From assembly GCF_001940455.1 (NCBI RefSeq), contig NZ_MKQR01000028.1:382297-446296 (forward strand): 64,000 nt of DNA. Direction: 5' to 3'. Shown in pieces: positions 9,175-18,491 of the stretch; the stretch's first letter is position 1, and each line of letters begins with the position of its first letter. Position numbers and translations under genes: made by a program. Source of the stretch: Actinokineospora bangkokensis (lineage in GTDB: Bacteria; Actinomycetota; Actinomycetes; Mycobacteriales; Pseudonocardiaceae). The notes under the pieces were generated by a model that was given only the letters and a program-made list of their open reading frames with translations, did not search any database and was not told the origin of the DNA.

Positions 9175-10089
9175 GTGGGTGACGGCGATCGGTTGGAGAT
9201 CGATCAGGTCTCCAAGCGGTACGGGGACGTCGTGGCTTTGGCTGGGATGTCGTTCGACGTGCGGGCGGGGGAGCTGTTCGGGTTCGTGGGGTCCAACGGG
9301 GCGGGGAAGACGACCACGATGCGGATCGCGCTCGGGGTGCTCGCCGCGGATTCCGGGGAGGTGCGGTGGGCGGGTGAGCCCATCACGGCCGAGACCCGGA
9401 GGTGGATCGGGTACATGCCCGAGGAGCGGGGGCTCTACCCCAAGATGAAGGTGGGGGAGCAGCTGACCTACCTGGCCCGGTTGCACGGACTCTCGGCCGG
9501 GGCGGCGGGGAAGGCCGCGCGGGAGTGGACCGAGCGGCTGGGGGTGGGAAAGCGGTGGGACGACGAGGTGCAGAAGCTGTCTTTGGGCAACCAGCAGCGG
9601 GTGCAGCTGGCCGCCGCGCTGGTGCACGACCCCCGGATCCTCGTGCTCGATGAGCCGTTCTCCGGGCTGGACCCGGTGGCGGTGGACGTGATGAGCGGGG
9701 TGCTCAAGGACAAGGCCGCCGAGGGGGTGCCGGTGGTGTTCTCCAGCCACCAGCTCGACCTGGTGCAGCGGTTGTGCGACCGGGTGGGCATCGTGCGCAG
9801 TGGTCGGATGGTCGCCTGCGACACGGTGGACGCGCTGCGGGACACCGGGTCGGTGCAGCTGGTGGTGGACGTCCCGGACGCCGGGCCCGGGTGGGCCGAC
9901 GGGTTGCCGGGGGTGGCCGTCAAGGAGCAGGTGGGGTCGCAGACGGTGCTGGAGCTGGGGGAGGGCGCTGACGACCAGGTGGTGCTGCGCGCCGCGCTGG
10001 CGACCGGTCGGGTGGCTGAGTTCTCCCGGCGACGCTCGTCGCTGACCGAGTTGTTCCGCAACGTCGTGACCGAGGGGGAGGGCGCGTGA
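9175..10089 (+). CDS. ABC transporter ATP-binding protein (ABC-2 exporter type)
   Basis: A 304-residue ATPase. Walker A is GSNGAGKTTT, the signature region is LSLGNQQRVQLAAAL, Walker B is RILVLDEPFSGLD, and the switch His is in FSSHQLDLV. A C-terminal domain of about 90 residues after the nucleotide-binding fold is typical of the DrrA/NatA group. The GTG at 9175 follows AGGAGGGGG. The last bases overlap the permease start (GTGA), so the two form an exporter. Substrate is unknown; the NatAB-like permease suggests a cation, drug or lipid export role. Codons ending in G and GGG glycine codons are unusually common compared with neighbours. Confidence 0.93.
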   Translation: MGDGDRLEIDQVSKRYGDVVALAGMSFDVRAGELFGFVGSNGAGKTTTMRIALGVLAADSGEVRWAGEPITAETRRWIGYMPEERGLYPKMKVGEQLTYLARLHGLSAGAAGKAAREWTERLGVGKRWDDEVQKLSLGNQQRVQLAAALVHDPRILVLDEPFSGLDPVAVDVMSGVLKDKAAEGVPVVFSSHQLDLVQRLCDRVGIVRSGRMVACDTVDALRDTGSVQLVVDVPDAGPGWADGLPGVAVKEQVGSQTVLELGEGADDQVVLRAALATGRVAEFSRRRSSLTELFRNVVTEGEGA

Positions 10090-11291
10090 GCACGCCGGAC
10101 ATCCAGATGGGGAAGTGGTCGGCGGTCGGGCTGGTGGCGAGCCGGGAGATCGGCACCAGGTTGCGGTCGAAGGCCTACCAGGTCACCACCGCGGTCACCC
10201 TGCTGCTGCTGGTCGGGTTCGCGCTGGTCATGAAGTTCACCAGCGGCGGCACCGACGCGACGATCGGCTTCACCGGGCCCAGCGCCGCGCTGGAGGCGCC
10301 GCTGAAGGCCACCGCGTCCGCCGTGGGGGAGGACATCGCCACGACGACCGTGGCTGACGAGGCCGAGGGGCGCAAGCAAGTCGCGGACGGCACGCTCGAC
10401 GCGCTGCTCGTGGGGGACGGCTCGAAGATCGTCGTGGTGGTCCAGCAGGACATCGACGACCCGCTGCGCAACGCGCTCAACGTGCTGGCCCAGCAGGTGG
10501 CGCTCAACCAGGAGATCAGCGACCTCGGCGGTGACCCGGCGGCGGTGAACGCGGGCGTGGCCTCGGCCAAGGCGGAGGTGCAGCCGCTGGAGCCGCCGCG
10601 CTCCTACGACCCGCAGCAGCTCACGCTGGGCATCATCGCGGGCATCCTGATCTACATGTCGCTGCTGATCAACGGGCAGGCCGTGGCGCAGGGCGTGGTC
10701 GAGGAGAAGTCGAGCCGGGTCGTGGAGCTGCTGCTGGCCACCATCCGGCCGTGGCAGCTGATGGCGGGCAAGGTGCTCGGCATCGGGGTGGTCGGGCTCG
10801 TGCAGATGGTGATCATCGGCGGCGGTGGTGCCGCGGTCGCGGTGGGGACGGGCGTGCTGACCATCCCGCTGTCGGCGGCGGTGGGCACGGTCGTGTGGCT
10901 GGTCGTGTGGTTCCTGCTGGGCTTCCTGGCGTACTCGCTGGTGTTCGCGGCCCTGGGCGCGCTGGTGTCGCGGCAGGAGGACGTCGGCGGGGTGATCACG
11001 CCGCCGTTGATGTTCGTGGTCCTCGGCTACGTGCTGGGCATCTCGATCCTGCCCGGCGACCCGGGCAACAAGCTGGTCGAGGTGCTGTCGGTGATCCCGC
11101 TGTTCGCCCCGACGCTGATGCCGATGCGCCTGGCGATGGGCGGCGTGCCCGCCTGGGAGGCGGGGCTCGCGGTCGTGCTGATGGTCGCGGTCATCCCGCT
11201 GCTGGTGTGGCTGGCGGGGCGCATCTACGGCAACGCGGTCATGCGCAGCGGCGTCAAGGTCAAGCTGGGCGACGCGCTGCGCGCTGCCTGA
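10086..11291 (+). CDS. ABC-2 type permease (NatB-like)
   Basis: A 401-residue membrane protein. One N-terminal membrane helix (about residues 30-50) is followed by a large extracytoplasmic domain to about residue 180, then five hydrophobic segments. ABC-2 conserved features are present: GIIAGILIYMSLLINGQAVA, then VVEEKSSRVVELLLATIRPW, as in the NatB/YhaP family. Its GTG overlaps the ATPase stop by 4 bp. It forms the membrane half of the exporter. A long palindrome directly downstream probably ends the transcript. Confidence 0.92.
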   Translation: MSTPDIQMGKWSAVGLVASREIGTRLRSKAYQVTTAVTLLLLVGFALVMKFTSGGTDATIGFTGPSAALEAPLKATASAVGEDIATTTVADEAEGRKQVADGTLDALLVGDGSKIVVVVQQDIDDPLRNALNVLAQQVALNQEISDLGGDPAAVNAGVASAKAEVQPLEPPRSYDPQQLTLGIIAGILIYMSLLINGQAVAQGVVEEKSSRVVELLLATIRPWQLMAGKVLGIGVVGLVQMVIIGGGGAAVAVGTGVLTIPLSAAVGTVVWLVVWFLLGFLAYSLVFAALGALVSRQEDVGGVITPPLMFVVLGYVLGISILPGDPGNKLVEVLSVIPLFAPTLMPMRLAMGGVPAWEAGLAVVLMVAVIPLLVWLAGRIYGNAVMRSGVKVKLGDALRAA

Positions 11292-11294
11292 CCC

Positions 11295-11334
11295 CGGACC
11301 GGGGGTCCCACCCGCGGGTGGGACCCCCGGTCCG
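11295..11334 (+). terminator. Perfect 40-bp palindrome after the ABC operon
   Basis: Two 20-bp arms match perfectly with no loop bases spare, centred on CCCGCGGG, starting 4 bases after the permease stop. There is no T-tract, as is usual for actinobacterial hairpin terminators. Confidence 0.7.
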
Positions 11335-11585
11335 CTCTGGCAAGGGTGTGAACACATCTCGGGTTTGAGGTCGCTGAGCTGGGGGAAGTGGAGCGGTAGG
11401 AGGCTGGGTCGGGTGGCCCCGGCGGCGTGAACGGCCGGGTCGGAGGGGTCGCCGGGGTAGCATCCGACGCGAGCCTGGGCCTCGTCCGCGCACGCCGATC
11501 CACCGGACGGCGTACCCCTGGACGGGTGAGGTCCGGGTGCCGACCCGGCCCCACCCGGGGGTCGGAACGCCAGTCGGGAGGCGTT

Positions 11586-12233
11586 GTGATCAAGGTGTTG
11601 ATCGCGGACGACGAGGACCTCGTCCGCTCCGGCCTGCGCACCATCCTGTCCTCCGCGGGGGACATCGAGGTCGTGGCCGAGTGCTCGGACGGGTCGCACG
11701 TGGCCGACCTGGCCCGCCAGCACCGCCCGCACGTGGTCCTGCTGGACATCCGCATGGGCGCCGCCGACGGCATCGCCGCCCTGCGCAGGCTCCGCGCCCT
11801 CCCCGAGCCCCCGGCCGTCTCGATGCTCACCACCTTCGACGTCGACGAGTACGTCCAGGTCGCCCTGCGCGCGGGCGCCTCCGGCTTCCTGCTCAAGGAC
11901 ACCGAACCCGTCCAGCTCATCAAGGCCGTCCGCGACCTCGCCCGCGGCGGCGCCGTCCTGGACCCCAAGGTCGCCGCCCGCGTCGTCTCCGCCGTCGCCG
12001 ACGGCGAGCGCGCCGCCGAACCCGCCCGCCGCCTCCTGTCCTCCCTCTCCGACCGCGAGCTGGAGGTCGTCGGCCTCATCGGCCAGGGCATGTCCAACGC
12101 CGAGATCGGCGCCGCCCTCCACCTCTCCGAGGCCACCGTCAAGGGCTACGTCTCCGCCGTCCTGGGGAAGATCGGCGCCGCCAACCGGGTCCAGGCCGCC
12201 CTCGTCGCCTACCGCGGCGGCCTCATCGCCTGA
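11586..12233 (+). CDS. NarL/FixJ-family response regulator (orphan)
   Basis: A 215-residue regulator. The receiver domain has the acidic pair in ADDEDLV, the phospho-acceptor Asp in VVLLDIRMG and the Lys in FLLKDTEP. A C-terminal LuxR helix-turn-helix (LSDRELEVVGLIGQGMSNAE) follows. GTG at 11586 is preceded by GGGAGGC. In most genomes such regulators sit beside a DesK-type histidine kinase and often an ABC-2 transporter. Here the transporter is upstream, but the 294 bp between them is too short for a kinase and none lies downstream. It may be phosphorylated by a distant kinase. Confidence 0.92.
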   Translation: MIKVLIADDEDLVRSGLRTILSSAGDIEVVAECSDGSHVADLARQHRPHVVLLDIRMGAADGIAALRRLRALPEPPAVSMLTTFDVDEYVQVALRAGASGFLLKDTEPVQLIKAVRDLARGGAVLDPKVAARVVSAVADGERAAEPARRLLSSLSDRELEVVGLIGQGMSNAEIGAALHLSEATVKGYVSAVLGKIGAANRVQAALVAYRGGLIA

Positions 12234-12276
12234 CCGAGGACGGGCCCCGCCAGGCCGAGCAACCCAGGAACGCGAC

Positions 12277-12324
12277 AGAGCCGCGAGCGGGGACCCAGGG
12301 GTGGAGGTCCGAGCTCGCGGCTCT
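12277..12324. terminator. Bidirectional hairpin between convergent genes
   Basis: AGAGCCGCGAGC (12277-12288) pairs perfectly with GCTCGCGGCTCT (12313-12324), followed by TTGTCTG. It lies between the NarL regulator (plus) and htrA (minus), which converge. Confidence 0.65.
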
Positions 12325-12402
12325 TGTCTGCTCCGGGGATGGAGCACCGGTCCGGGGGCAGCGGACCGGGGTTGGTCTGGGCCGCCAGGAGCGGCCCAGC
12401 GT

Positions 12403-13935
12403 CTAGTTGGCGTCGACCGGTTGGCCGCCGAGGGTGGCCTCGACCTGGTTGTTGCCGTCGACGGTGAGCGTGACCTTGTCGTTGGGGGCGTGGGAGCGGA
12501 CGGCGGCGACGAGGGCGTCGGCGTCGTCGATGCGGCGGTCGTCGAGCTGGGTGACGACGTCGCCCTGCTTGAGGCCCGCGGCCTGGCCCGCGCCGCCGCC
12601 GACGACCTCGGCGATGAGGGCGCCCTGGCCGTTGGGGTTGTCGCGGACGGAGACGCCCAGGACGGTCTGGGTGGCCTTGCCGGTCTTGACGATCTCGTCG
12701 GCGGTGCGGCGGGCCTGGTTGATCGGGATGGCGAAGCCGATGCCGACCGACCCGCCCTGGGTGCTGGCCGAGGAGGTGGGGCTGTAGATGGCGGAGTTGA
12801 TGCCGATGATCTGGCCCGCCATGTTGACCAGCGGGCCGCCGGAGTTGCCCGGGTTGATGGCCGCATCGGTCTGGATGGCGTCGAGGACGGTGGCCTGGCT
12901 GCCGTTCTCCCCGCCCGCCCGGGTGGGCCGGTTGAGCGAGCTGACGATGCCCGAGGTGACCGTGCCCGCCAGCTCGAACGGCGAGCCGATGGCGACGACC
13001 TCCTGGCCGACCTTGAGGTCGTCGGAGCGGCCCAGCTCGGCCACGGTCAGGCCGCTGACGCCCTGGGCGCGCACCACGGCGACGTCGGACGTCGGGTCGC
13101 GGCCGACGACGGTGGCGGTGGCGGTCTTGCCGTTCTGGAACACCGCCTGGATCTGCCCGCCCTGCGCGGCGGGCTCGACCACGTGGTTGTTGGTGACGAT
13201 CAGGCCGTCGCTGCTGATGACGAAGCCGGAGCCCTCACCCGCCGCGGTCTGCCCGCGCACCTGGAGCTGCACGACGCTCGGCAACACCTTCTGCGCCACC
13301 GACTCGACCGAACCGGCCGGGGCGGACGCGCTCTGCTGGGCGGTGGGCGGGGTGTCCAATGCGGACACCCCGGTGCCGCCGGAGGAGTTGTCGGAGGCCA
13401 CCAGGTAGCCGCCCGCGGCACCCGCGGCGCCGCCGACGAGCAGCGCCAGCACCGCCATCCCGGCGACCAGGCCGCCCGCGCCCCGGCGCCGCTGCTGCGG
13501 CTGCTGGGGGAGCTGGCCCGTGTGCTGCTGCTGGTAGGGGTTGGCGACCGGCTGCCCCGCGTAGCCGGGGTGCGGCGCCGCGGACCCGTAGAGGACCTGC
13601 TGGTGCGCGCCGGTGTCGTGCGCGGACCCCGGGGTGGACCCGAAGGCGGCGGTCTGGTCGGCCCCGGTGCCGCTGCCCTGCGCCGACCACGGCGACCAGT
13701 GCTGCTGCTCCGGGGCGGAGTAGCCGGCCCCCGGCGCGGTGGGGCCCTGCTCCCCACCGGCCGGGGGGCCGGACTCCAGTCGACCGGGGCCCTGCTCCCC
13801 GGTCGAAGCCCGATGCTCGCCTGAGTCCGCCGCCGCCCCGTGCGCGCCCGCGGCCCCTGCCGCCGCTCGCGCCGACCACGGGTCGACGTCGCCGGGTCCC
13901 TTGCCGGCTCCGGAATCGGGTTCGTTCTCGGTCAT
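12403..13935 (-). CDS. Membrane-anchored HtrA/DegP-type serine protease with PDZ domain
   Basis: A 510-residue protein. A disordered Gly/Pro/Gln-rich cytoplasmic N-terminus (residues 1-150) precedes one membrane helix (GMAVLALLVGGAAGAAGGYL, about 155-180). An extracytoplasmic trypsin-like domain follows with His in VTNNHVV, Asp in TSDVAVV and Ser in PGNSGGPL, then a C-terminal PDZ domain (GVSVRDNPNGQGALIAEVV onwards). It performs envelope protein quality control, like mycobacterial PepD/HtrA. It lies on the same strand downstream of an MprAB-like two-component pair, as pepD does in mycobacteria, although galT is interposed. Regulation by that system is an inference. Confidence 0.93.
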   Translation of the reverse strand: MTENEPDSGAGKGPGDVDPWSARAAAGAAGAHGAAADSGEHRASTGEQGPGRLESGPPAGGEQGPTAPGAGYSAPEQQHWSPWSAQGSGTGADQTAAFGSTPGSAHDTGAHQQVLYGSAAPHPGYAGQPVANPYQQQHTGQLPQQPQQRRRGAGGLVAGMAVLALLVGGAAGAAGGYLVASDNSSGGTGVSALDTPPTAQQSASAPAGSVESVAQKVLPSVVQLQVRGQTAAGEGSGFVISSDGLIVTNNHVVEPAAQGGQIQAVFQNGKTATATVVGRDPTSDVAVVRAQGVSGLTVAELGRSDDLKVGQEVVAIGSPFELAGTVTSGIVSSLNRPTRAGGENGSQATVLDAIQTDAAINPGNSGGPLVNMAGQIIGINSAIYSPTSSASTQGGSVGIGFAIPINQARRTADEIVKTGKATQTVLGVSVRDNPNGQGALIAEVVGGGAGQAAGLKQGDVVTQLDDRRIDDADALVAAVRSHAPNDKVTLTVDGNNQVEATLGGQPVDAN

Positions 13936-13999
13936 GGCTCCACCTTGAACCTCTCGACTGAGAAGGACCTGAGACGCGCCTGTGCGATCGCTGGGGAGT

Positions 14000-15088
14000 T
14001 CAGCGGCCGTAGCGGGCGGGTGCCGCGCGCAGCCGCGCGGCCAGGTCCTCGGGGGTCACGTCGTTCACCCACACGGCCATGCCGGACTCCGACCCGGCCA
14101 GGTACTTGAGCTTGTCCGCGGTCCGCAGGATCGAGAACACCTCCAGGTGCAGCCAGGCCAGGTCCCGCCCGGTGCGCACCGGCGCCTGGTGCCAGGCGGC
14201 GATGTAGGGCAGTTGCCGGTCGTATAGCCCGTCCAACCTGCCCAAAACCATGAGGTACAGCTCAGCGAAGTCGTCGCGCTCGGCGGTGCTGAGCGCGGGC
14301 AGGTCGGGCACCTGCCGGTTCGGCACCACGTGCACCTCGACCGGCCAGCGCGCCGCGGAGGGCACGAACGCCGTCCAGTGCTCGGACTCGAACAGCACCC
14401 GGGTGCCCGCCGAGCGCTCCAGCTCCAGCACGTCGCCCATCACCGGGCGCCCGCGCTCGGCCAGGTAGCGCCCGGCCTCGGCCAGCATGAGCGCGGTGCG
14501 CGGGGTGACGAAGGGGTAGCCGTAGATCTGCCCGTGCGGGTGGCTCAGCGTCACGCCGATCTCGTCGCCGCGGTTCTCGAACGGGAACACCTGCTCCACG
14601 CCGGGCAGCGCGCCCAGCACCTCGGTGCGGTCGGCCCACGCGTCGACGACGGTGCGCACCCGTGACGGGGGCAGCTCCCCGAAGGAGGTGGTGTGCTGGT
14701 CGGTGAAGCACATGACCTCGCACTTGCCGATCCCCGGGCCCACCGGCACCAGGCCGGGCCGCACCTCGCCGGTGGCGTGCTGGGAGAACGAGGGGAACCG
14801 GTTCTCGAAGACCACCACGTCGTAGGCGGGCTCGGGGACCTCGGTCGGCTTGCCCGGGGTGGACGGGCACAGCGGGCACAGGCCCGCGGGCGGCTTGTAC
14901 GTGCGGGTCTGCCGGTGGGCGGCCAGGGCCACCCACTCGCCGGTCAGCGGGTCGCGGCGGACCTGCGACGCGGTGGCGCTCTCCGGCAGGTCCCGGGTGT
15001 CGACCGCCTCCCGCGCCGGGGCGTCCGGGGTGTCGTCGAAGTAGGTGATCTCTCGGCCGTCGGCCAGGGTCCGGACTGTGCGCCTCAC
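14000..15088 (-). CDS. galT: Galactose-1-phosphate uridylyltransferase
   Basis: A 362-residue enzyme of the Leloir pathway that exchanges UMP between UDP-glucose and galactose-1-phosphate. The active-site HPH triad is in LSHPHGQIYGYP, and the N-terminal zinc-site region CPLCPSTPGKP is present. The length is normal for the family. It starts with GTG at 15088, 19 bases after the histidine kinase stop, so it may be co-transcribed with the two-component genes. No galK or galE lies nearby, though galU is encoded at 35.2 kb. Confidence 0.93.
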   Translation of the reverse strand: MRRTVRTLADGREITYFDDTPDAPAREAVDTRDLPESATASQVRRDPLTGEWVALAAHRQTRTYKPPAGLCPLCPSTPGKPTEVPEPAYDVVVFENRFPSFSQHATGEVRPGLVPVGPGIGKCEVMCFTDQHTTSFGELPPSRVRTVVDAWADRTEVLGALPGVEQVFPFENRGDEIGVTLSHPHGQIYGYPFVTPRTALMLAEAGRYLAERGRPVMGDVLELERSAGTRVLFESEHWTAFVPSAARWPVEVHVVPNRQVPDLPALSTAERDDFAELYLMVLGRLDGLYDRQLPYIAAWHQAPVRTGRDLAWLHLEVFSILRTADKLKYLAGSESGMAVWVNDVTPEDLAARLRAAPARYGR

Positions 15089-15107
15089 GTGGGCAGTCTA
15101 GGAACGC

Positions 15108-16523
15108 TCACCCCGGCTCGCCGGGGAGGCGCATGGCCATCAGCGCGCCGCCGTCGGCCGACCGGCTGGCGTACACCGTCCCGCCGTGCCGCTCCGCGGC
15201 GCTCTTGACGATGGCCAGGCCCAGCCCGGAGCCGGGCAGGGTGCGCGCCTCCTCCGAGCGGTAGAACCGGTCGAACACGTGCGGCAGGTCGTCGTCGGAG
15301 ATGCCCGGGCCCGCGTCCGCGACCCGGATGAACGCGTGCCCGTCGCCGCTGGGCTCCAGCGACACCCGCACCACGCCCCCCGGCGGGCTGAACTTCACCG
15401 CGTTGTCCAGCAGGTTGAGCACCGCGCGCTCCAGCGAGGCCGCGTGCCCGACCAGGTGGAAGGGCTGCGTGCGCACCTCGAAGGTGACGTCGCCCGCGCG
15501 CCGCCGCGCCCGCTCCAGCGCCGCGTCGACGACCTCGGTCAGCTCCACGTGCTCGTGGGCGACCGGGGCGGCGTCCTCGCGGGCCAGCTCCACCAGGTCC
15601 CCGATGAGCTGGGTCAGCTCGTCGAGCTGGGCGCCGAGGTCGGCCTGGATCTCGGTCTTGTCCTCCGGGTCCAGCGTCGGCGCGCCGGGCTGCTCGGAGG
15701 CGATGAGCAGCTCCAGGTTGGTGCGCAGCGAGGTCAGCGGGGTGCGCAGCTCGTGCCCGGCGTCGGCCACCAGCCGCCGCTGCCGCTCCTGGGACTCGGC
15801 CACCGCGCCCAGCATCGAGTTGAAGCTGGAGGTCAACCGGGACAGCTCGTCGTCGCCGAGCACCGGGATGGGCCGCAGGTCGCCGGTGCGGGCCACCCGC
15901 TCGGTGGCGGCGGTCAGCCGCTGCACCGGCAGCAGGCCGCCGCGGGCCACCGCGGTGCCCGCCAGCGCGGCGACGATGATCCCGGACCCGCTGATGACGA
16001 TGAGCACCACGGCCAGCTTGCCCAGCACGGACTTGGTGGAGTCCAGCGGCTGGGCGAGCACCAGCGCGGTGCCGCTGATCAGCGGGTACGGCACGGCCAG
16101 GATGCGCGAGTCGCTGGCCTGGTCGGTGCGGAAGGACTGCCCGCGCTGCCCGCGGGCGACCGCCACCTCCTCCGCGGTCACCGGAGGGTGGTCGATGGCC
16201 ACGTCCTCGAACAGCGAGTCGCCGCTGGTGTTGACCACGTCGAACCGGATGTCGGTCAGCTCCAGGAACACCCCGGGGATCTGCGCGCGGGTGGCGGTGA
16301 TCGGCTGCGAGCTGCGCAGCACGGTCGCCGCCCGGTCCTGCAGGCTGTCGTCGACCTGCTGGTAGAGGCCCTGGTAGACGGTGATGTAGGCGCCCAGCGA
16401 CACCAGCGCCACCGCGCCGCCCACGCACAGCGCGGCCAGCAGGGTGATGCGCGAGCGCAGCGAGACCCGCTGGTGGTCGGGCACCCGGTCCGGGCGCCGC
16501 TCGGTCCGCCCCAGCAGGCTCAC
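15108..16523 (-). CDS. Sensor histidine kinase, MprB-like
   Basis: A 471-residue kinase. A membrane helix near residue 30, an extracytoplasmic sensor of about 120 residues, a second helix ([21 protein letters not shown]) and a HAMP segment are followed by the H-box [20 protein letters not shown]. The N-box ([12 protein letters not shown]) and G-boxes ([38 protein letters not shown]) complete it. The GTG at 16523 overlaps the response regulator stop. The organisation matches MprAB, which senses envelope stress in mycobacteria and regulates HtrA-type proteases. The stimulus here is not known. Confidence 0.93.
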   Translation of the reverse strand: MSLLGRTERRPDRVPDHQRVSLRSRITLLAALCVGGAVALVSLGAYITVYQGLYQQVDDSLQDRAATVLRSSQPITATRAQIPGVFLELTDIRFDVVNTSGDSLFEDVAIDHPPVTAEEVAVARGQRGQSFRTDQASDSRILAVPYPLISGTALVLAQPLDSTKSVLGKLAVVLIVISGSGIIVAALAGTAVARGGLLPVQRLTAATERVARTGDLRPIPVLGDDELSRLTSSFNSMLGAVAESQERQRRLVADAGHELRTPLTSLRTNLELLIASEQPGAPTLDPEDKTEIQADLGAQLDELTQLIGDLVELAREDAAPVAHEHVELTEVVDAALERARRRAGDVTFEVRTQPFHLVGHAASLERAVLNLLDNAVKFSPPGGVVRVSLEPSGDGHAFIRVADAGPGISDDDLPHVFDRFYRSEEARTLPGSGLGLAIVKSAAERHGGTVYASRSADGGALMAMRLPGEPG

Positions 16524-17215
16524 GGGGGCGTCTCGCGCAGCACGTAGCCCACCCCGCGCACGGTGTGGATGAGCCGCGGCTCGCCCTCGGACTCGGTCTT
16601 GCGGCGCAGGTAGCCCACGTAGACCTCCAGCGCGTTGCCCGAGGTCGGGAAGTCGTAGCCCCACACCTCCTCCAGGATGCGGCTGCGGGTCAGGACCTGC
16701 TTCGGGTGCGAGAGCAACAGCTCCAGCAGCGCGAACTCGGTCCTGGTCAGGCTGATCCCGCGCTCGCCCCGGCGCACCTCGCGGGTGCCCGGGTCCAGCT
16801 CCAGGTCCGCGAAGCGCAGCGGCGCCGCCGCGGGCGCCCCGGCCTGCTCGTGGGTGGCCCGCCGCAGCAGCGCCCGCAGCCTGGCCAGCAGCTCCTCCAG
16901 GGCGAAGGGCTTGGGCAGGTAGTCGTCGGCGCCGGCGTCGAGCCCGGCCACCCGGTCGGACACCAGGTCGCGCGCGGTCAGCACGAGGATCGGCAGGTCG
17001 TCGCCGACCCCCCGGAGCCTGCGGCAGACCTCCAGCCCGTCCAGCCTGGGCATCATGACGTCGAGCACCATGGCGTCGGGCCGGTCGGCGCCCAGCACGG
17101 CCTCCAGGGCCTGCTGGCCGTCGCTGGCGAGCTCCACCTGGTACCCGTTGAACTGCAACGACCGCCTCAGCGACTCGCGCACGGCCCGATCGTCGTCGAC
17201 CACGAGGATGCGCAT
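16520..17215 (-). CDS. OmpR-family response regulator, MprA-like
   Basis: A 231-residue regulator beginning [12 protein letters not shown] at the ATG at 17215. The receiver phospho-acceptor is in [16 protein letters not shown] and the conserved Lys in [17 protein letters not shown] winged-helix C-terminal domain follows ([19 protein letters not shown], then [14 protein letters not shown]). It overlaps the kinase start by 4 bp, so it is the first gene of the pair. Autoregulation and control of the downstream htrA-like gene are likely by analogy with MprA, but no repeat-type operator was identified. Confidence 0.94.
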   Translation of the reverse strand: MRILVVDDDRAVRESLRRSLQFNGYQVELASDGQQALEAVLGADRPDAMVLDVMMPRLDGLEVCRRLRGVGDDLPILVLTARDLVSDRVAGLDAGADDYLPKPFALEELLARLRALLRRATHEQAGAPAAAPLRFADLELDPGTREVRRGERGISLTRTEFALLELLLSHPKQVLTRSRILEEVWGYDFPTSGNALEVYVGYLRRKTESEGEPRLIHTVRGVGYVLRETPP

Positions 17216-17321
17216 GGCGGTCAGTCTGTCCTGCGCGGCTGAGACGCGCCTGAGAGGCCCATCAGGACAACCTGGGACATCCGGACCAGCCAGGACGCCG
17301 CGGGCACCGGGGACGAGCGGG

Positions 17322-18491
17322 TCAGAACGCGTCGGCCAGCCTCGGCAACCCCGGCCCCCCGACCAGCCGGTCGAGCGCCCGCGCGGCCTCGGCGTCCCCG
17401 TCGAGCAGCCCCGACCTGCGCAGCTGCCCGGACGAGGCGGCCCCGGCGAACCACGGCCCGAGCGCCCGCGCGAGCAGCCGCACCGACCCCTCACCGCCGC
17501 GCTCGGCCCGCACCTGCCCGCCCTCGGCGGTCAGCCGCCACCGCCCGGCCTGCCACGGCGCGTGCTCGTCGACGACCTCGACGTCCACCGCCAGGTCCGG
17601 CGCGTGCGGCCAGCCCCGGGCGGCCACCGCCGCGGGCAGGTCCACCACCCGCAGCATCCAGGTCTCCACGTGCGCGCCCCGGGTCACCGAGCTGGGCAGC
17701 ACCAGGTCGAGCAGCGCCGGGTCGAGCACCCGCAGGCCCGCCTCCGGGGTGTACCCGGCCCAGCTCGCCACCTGCCCGAGCAGGGCGTGCGCGGTGTCGA
17801 CGTCGTCGGCCACCAGGTCGAGCACGTCCACCGTGGACCCGTCCGGCCGCCGGGCCACCAGGTACCCGCGCACCCCGGAGCCGTCGACGGCCACGGTGAA
17901 CACGTCCTCCGCCAGCGCCCGCTCCACGGTGAACCCCGGCGTCGTCCGGTCGAACATCCCGTCGATGTCGCGCGCGGTGCGCAGGTAGGCGTCCTGCGCC
18001 CCGGCCAGGTCGGCGGCGGTGCCCGGGCGCACCTCGACGTCCACCCGGGGCACCCGCAGCTCGGCCAGCGGCACCCGGACGCGCTCCAGCGCCCCGGCGT
18101 GCTCCCAGCCGCGCGCCCGGTAGGGCCGCTTGACGTACGGGAACAACGCCGACACGGCCTGCCCGGCCTCGCGCATGCCCACCAGGGCGTCGTCGAGCAG
18201 CGCCGAGGCCACCCCGCGCCCCCGCGCGTGCGGCGCCACCGCCACGCTGGCCACGCCGCCGCACGGCACCGCCCGCCCGCCGAAGAACTGCCGGAACGCC
18301 CACACCCGGGTGAACCCGACCACGGCACCGCCCAGCTCGGCCACCGCCGCGGTGAACCCGGGGGAGTCCACCCAGGACGGGTCGGCCTCCCGGGGCCCGC
18401 CGAAGGCCAGCCCGCGCAGCGCCTGCGCCGCGGCGGCGTCCTCCCGCACGCACGGCCGGACGACCACCGCGCCGCCCGCGGACCCGCTCAC
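17322..18491 (-). CDS. Eis-family GNAT N-acetyltransferase
   Basis: A 389-residue protein with an N-terminal GNAT fold ([16 protein letters not shown] onward, acetyl-CoA loop [21 protein letters not shown]). A second, degenerate GNAT repeat and a C-terminal sterol-carrier-like domain follow, which is the three-domain build of mycobacterial Eis (about 400 residues). Eis proteins acetylate multiple amines of aminoglycosides and lysines of peptides or proteins. The GTG at 18491 overlaps the stop of the upstream dehydrogenase gene. Substrate cannot be read from sequence. Confidence 0.87.
   Translation of the reverse strand: MSGSAGGAVVVRPCVREDAAAAQALRGLAFGGPREADPSWVDSPGFTAAVAELGGAVVGFTRVWAFRQFFGGRAVPCGGVASVAVAPHARGRGVASALLDDALVGMREAGQAVSALFPYVKRPYRARGWEHAGALERVRVPLAELRVPRVDVEVRPGTAADLAGAQDAYLRTARDIDGMFDRTTPGFTVERALAEDVFTVAVDGSGVRGYLVARRPDGSTVDVLDLVADDVDTAHALLGQVASWAGYTPEAGLRVLDPALLDLVLPSSVTRGAHVETWMLRVVDLPAAVAARGWPHAPDLAVDVEVVDEHAPWQAGRWRLTAEGGQVRAERGGEGSVRLLARALGPWFAGAASSGQLRRSGLLDGDAEAARALDRLVGGPGLPRLADAF

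Noticed and set aside
9468..12866. 1132-codon minus-strand open frame
   Set aside because: It crosses the ABC genes, the NarL gene and part of htrA; its composition is Arg/Pro/Ser-rich and it shows no fold.
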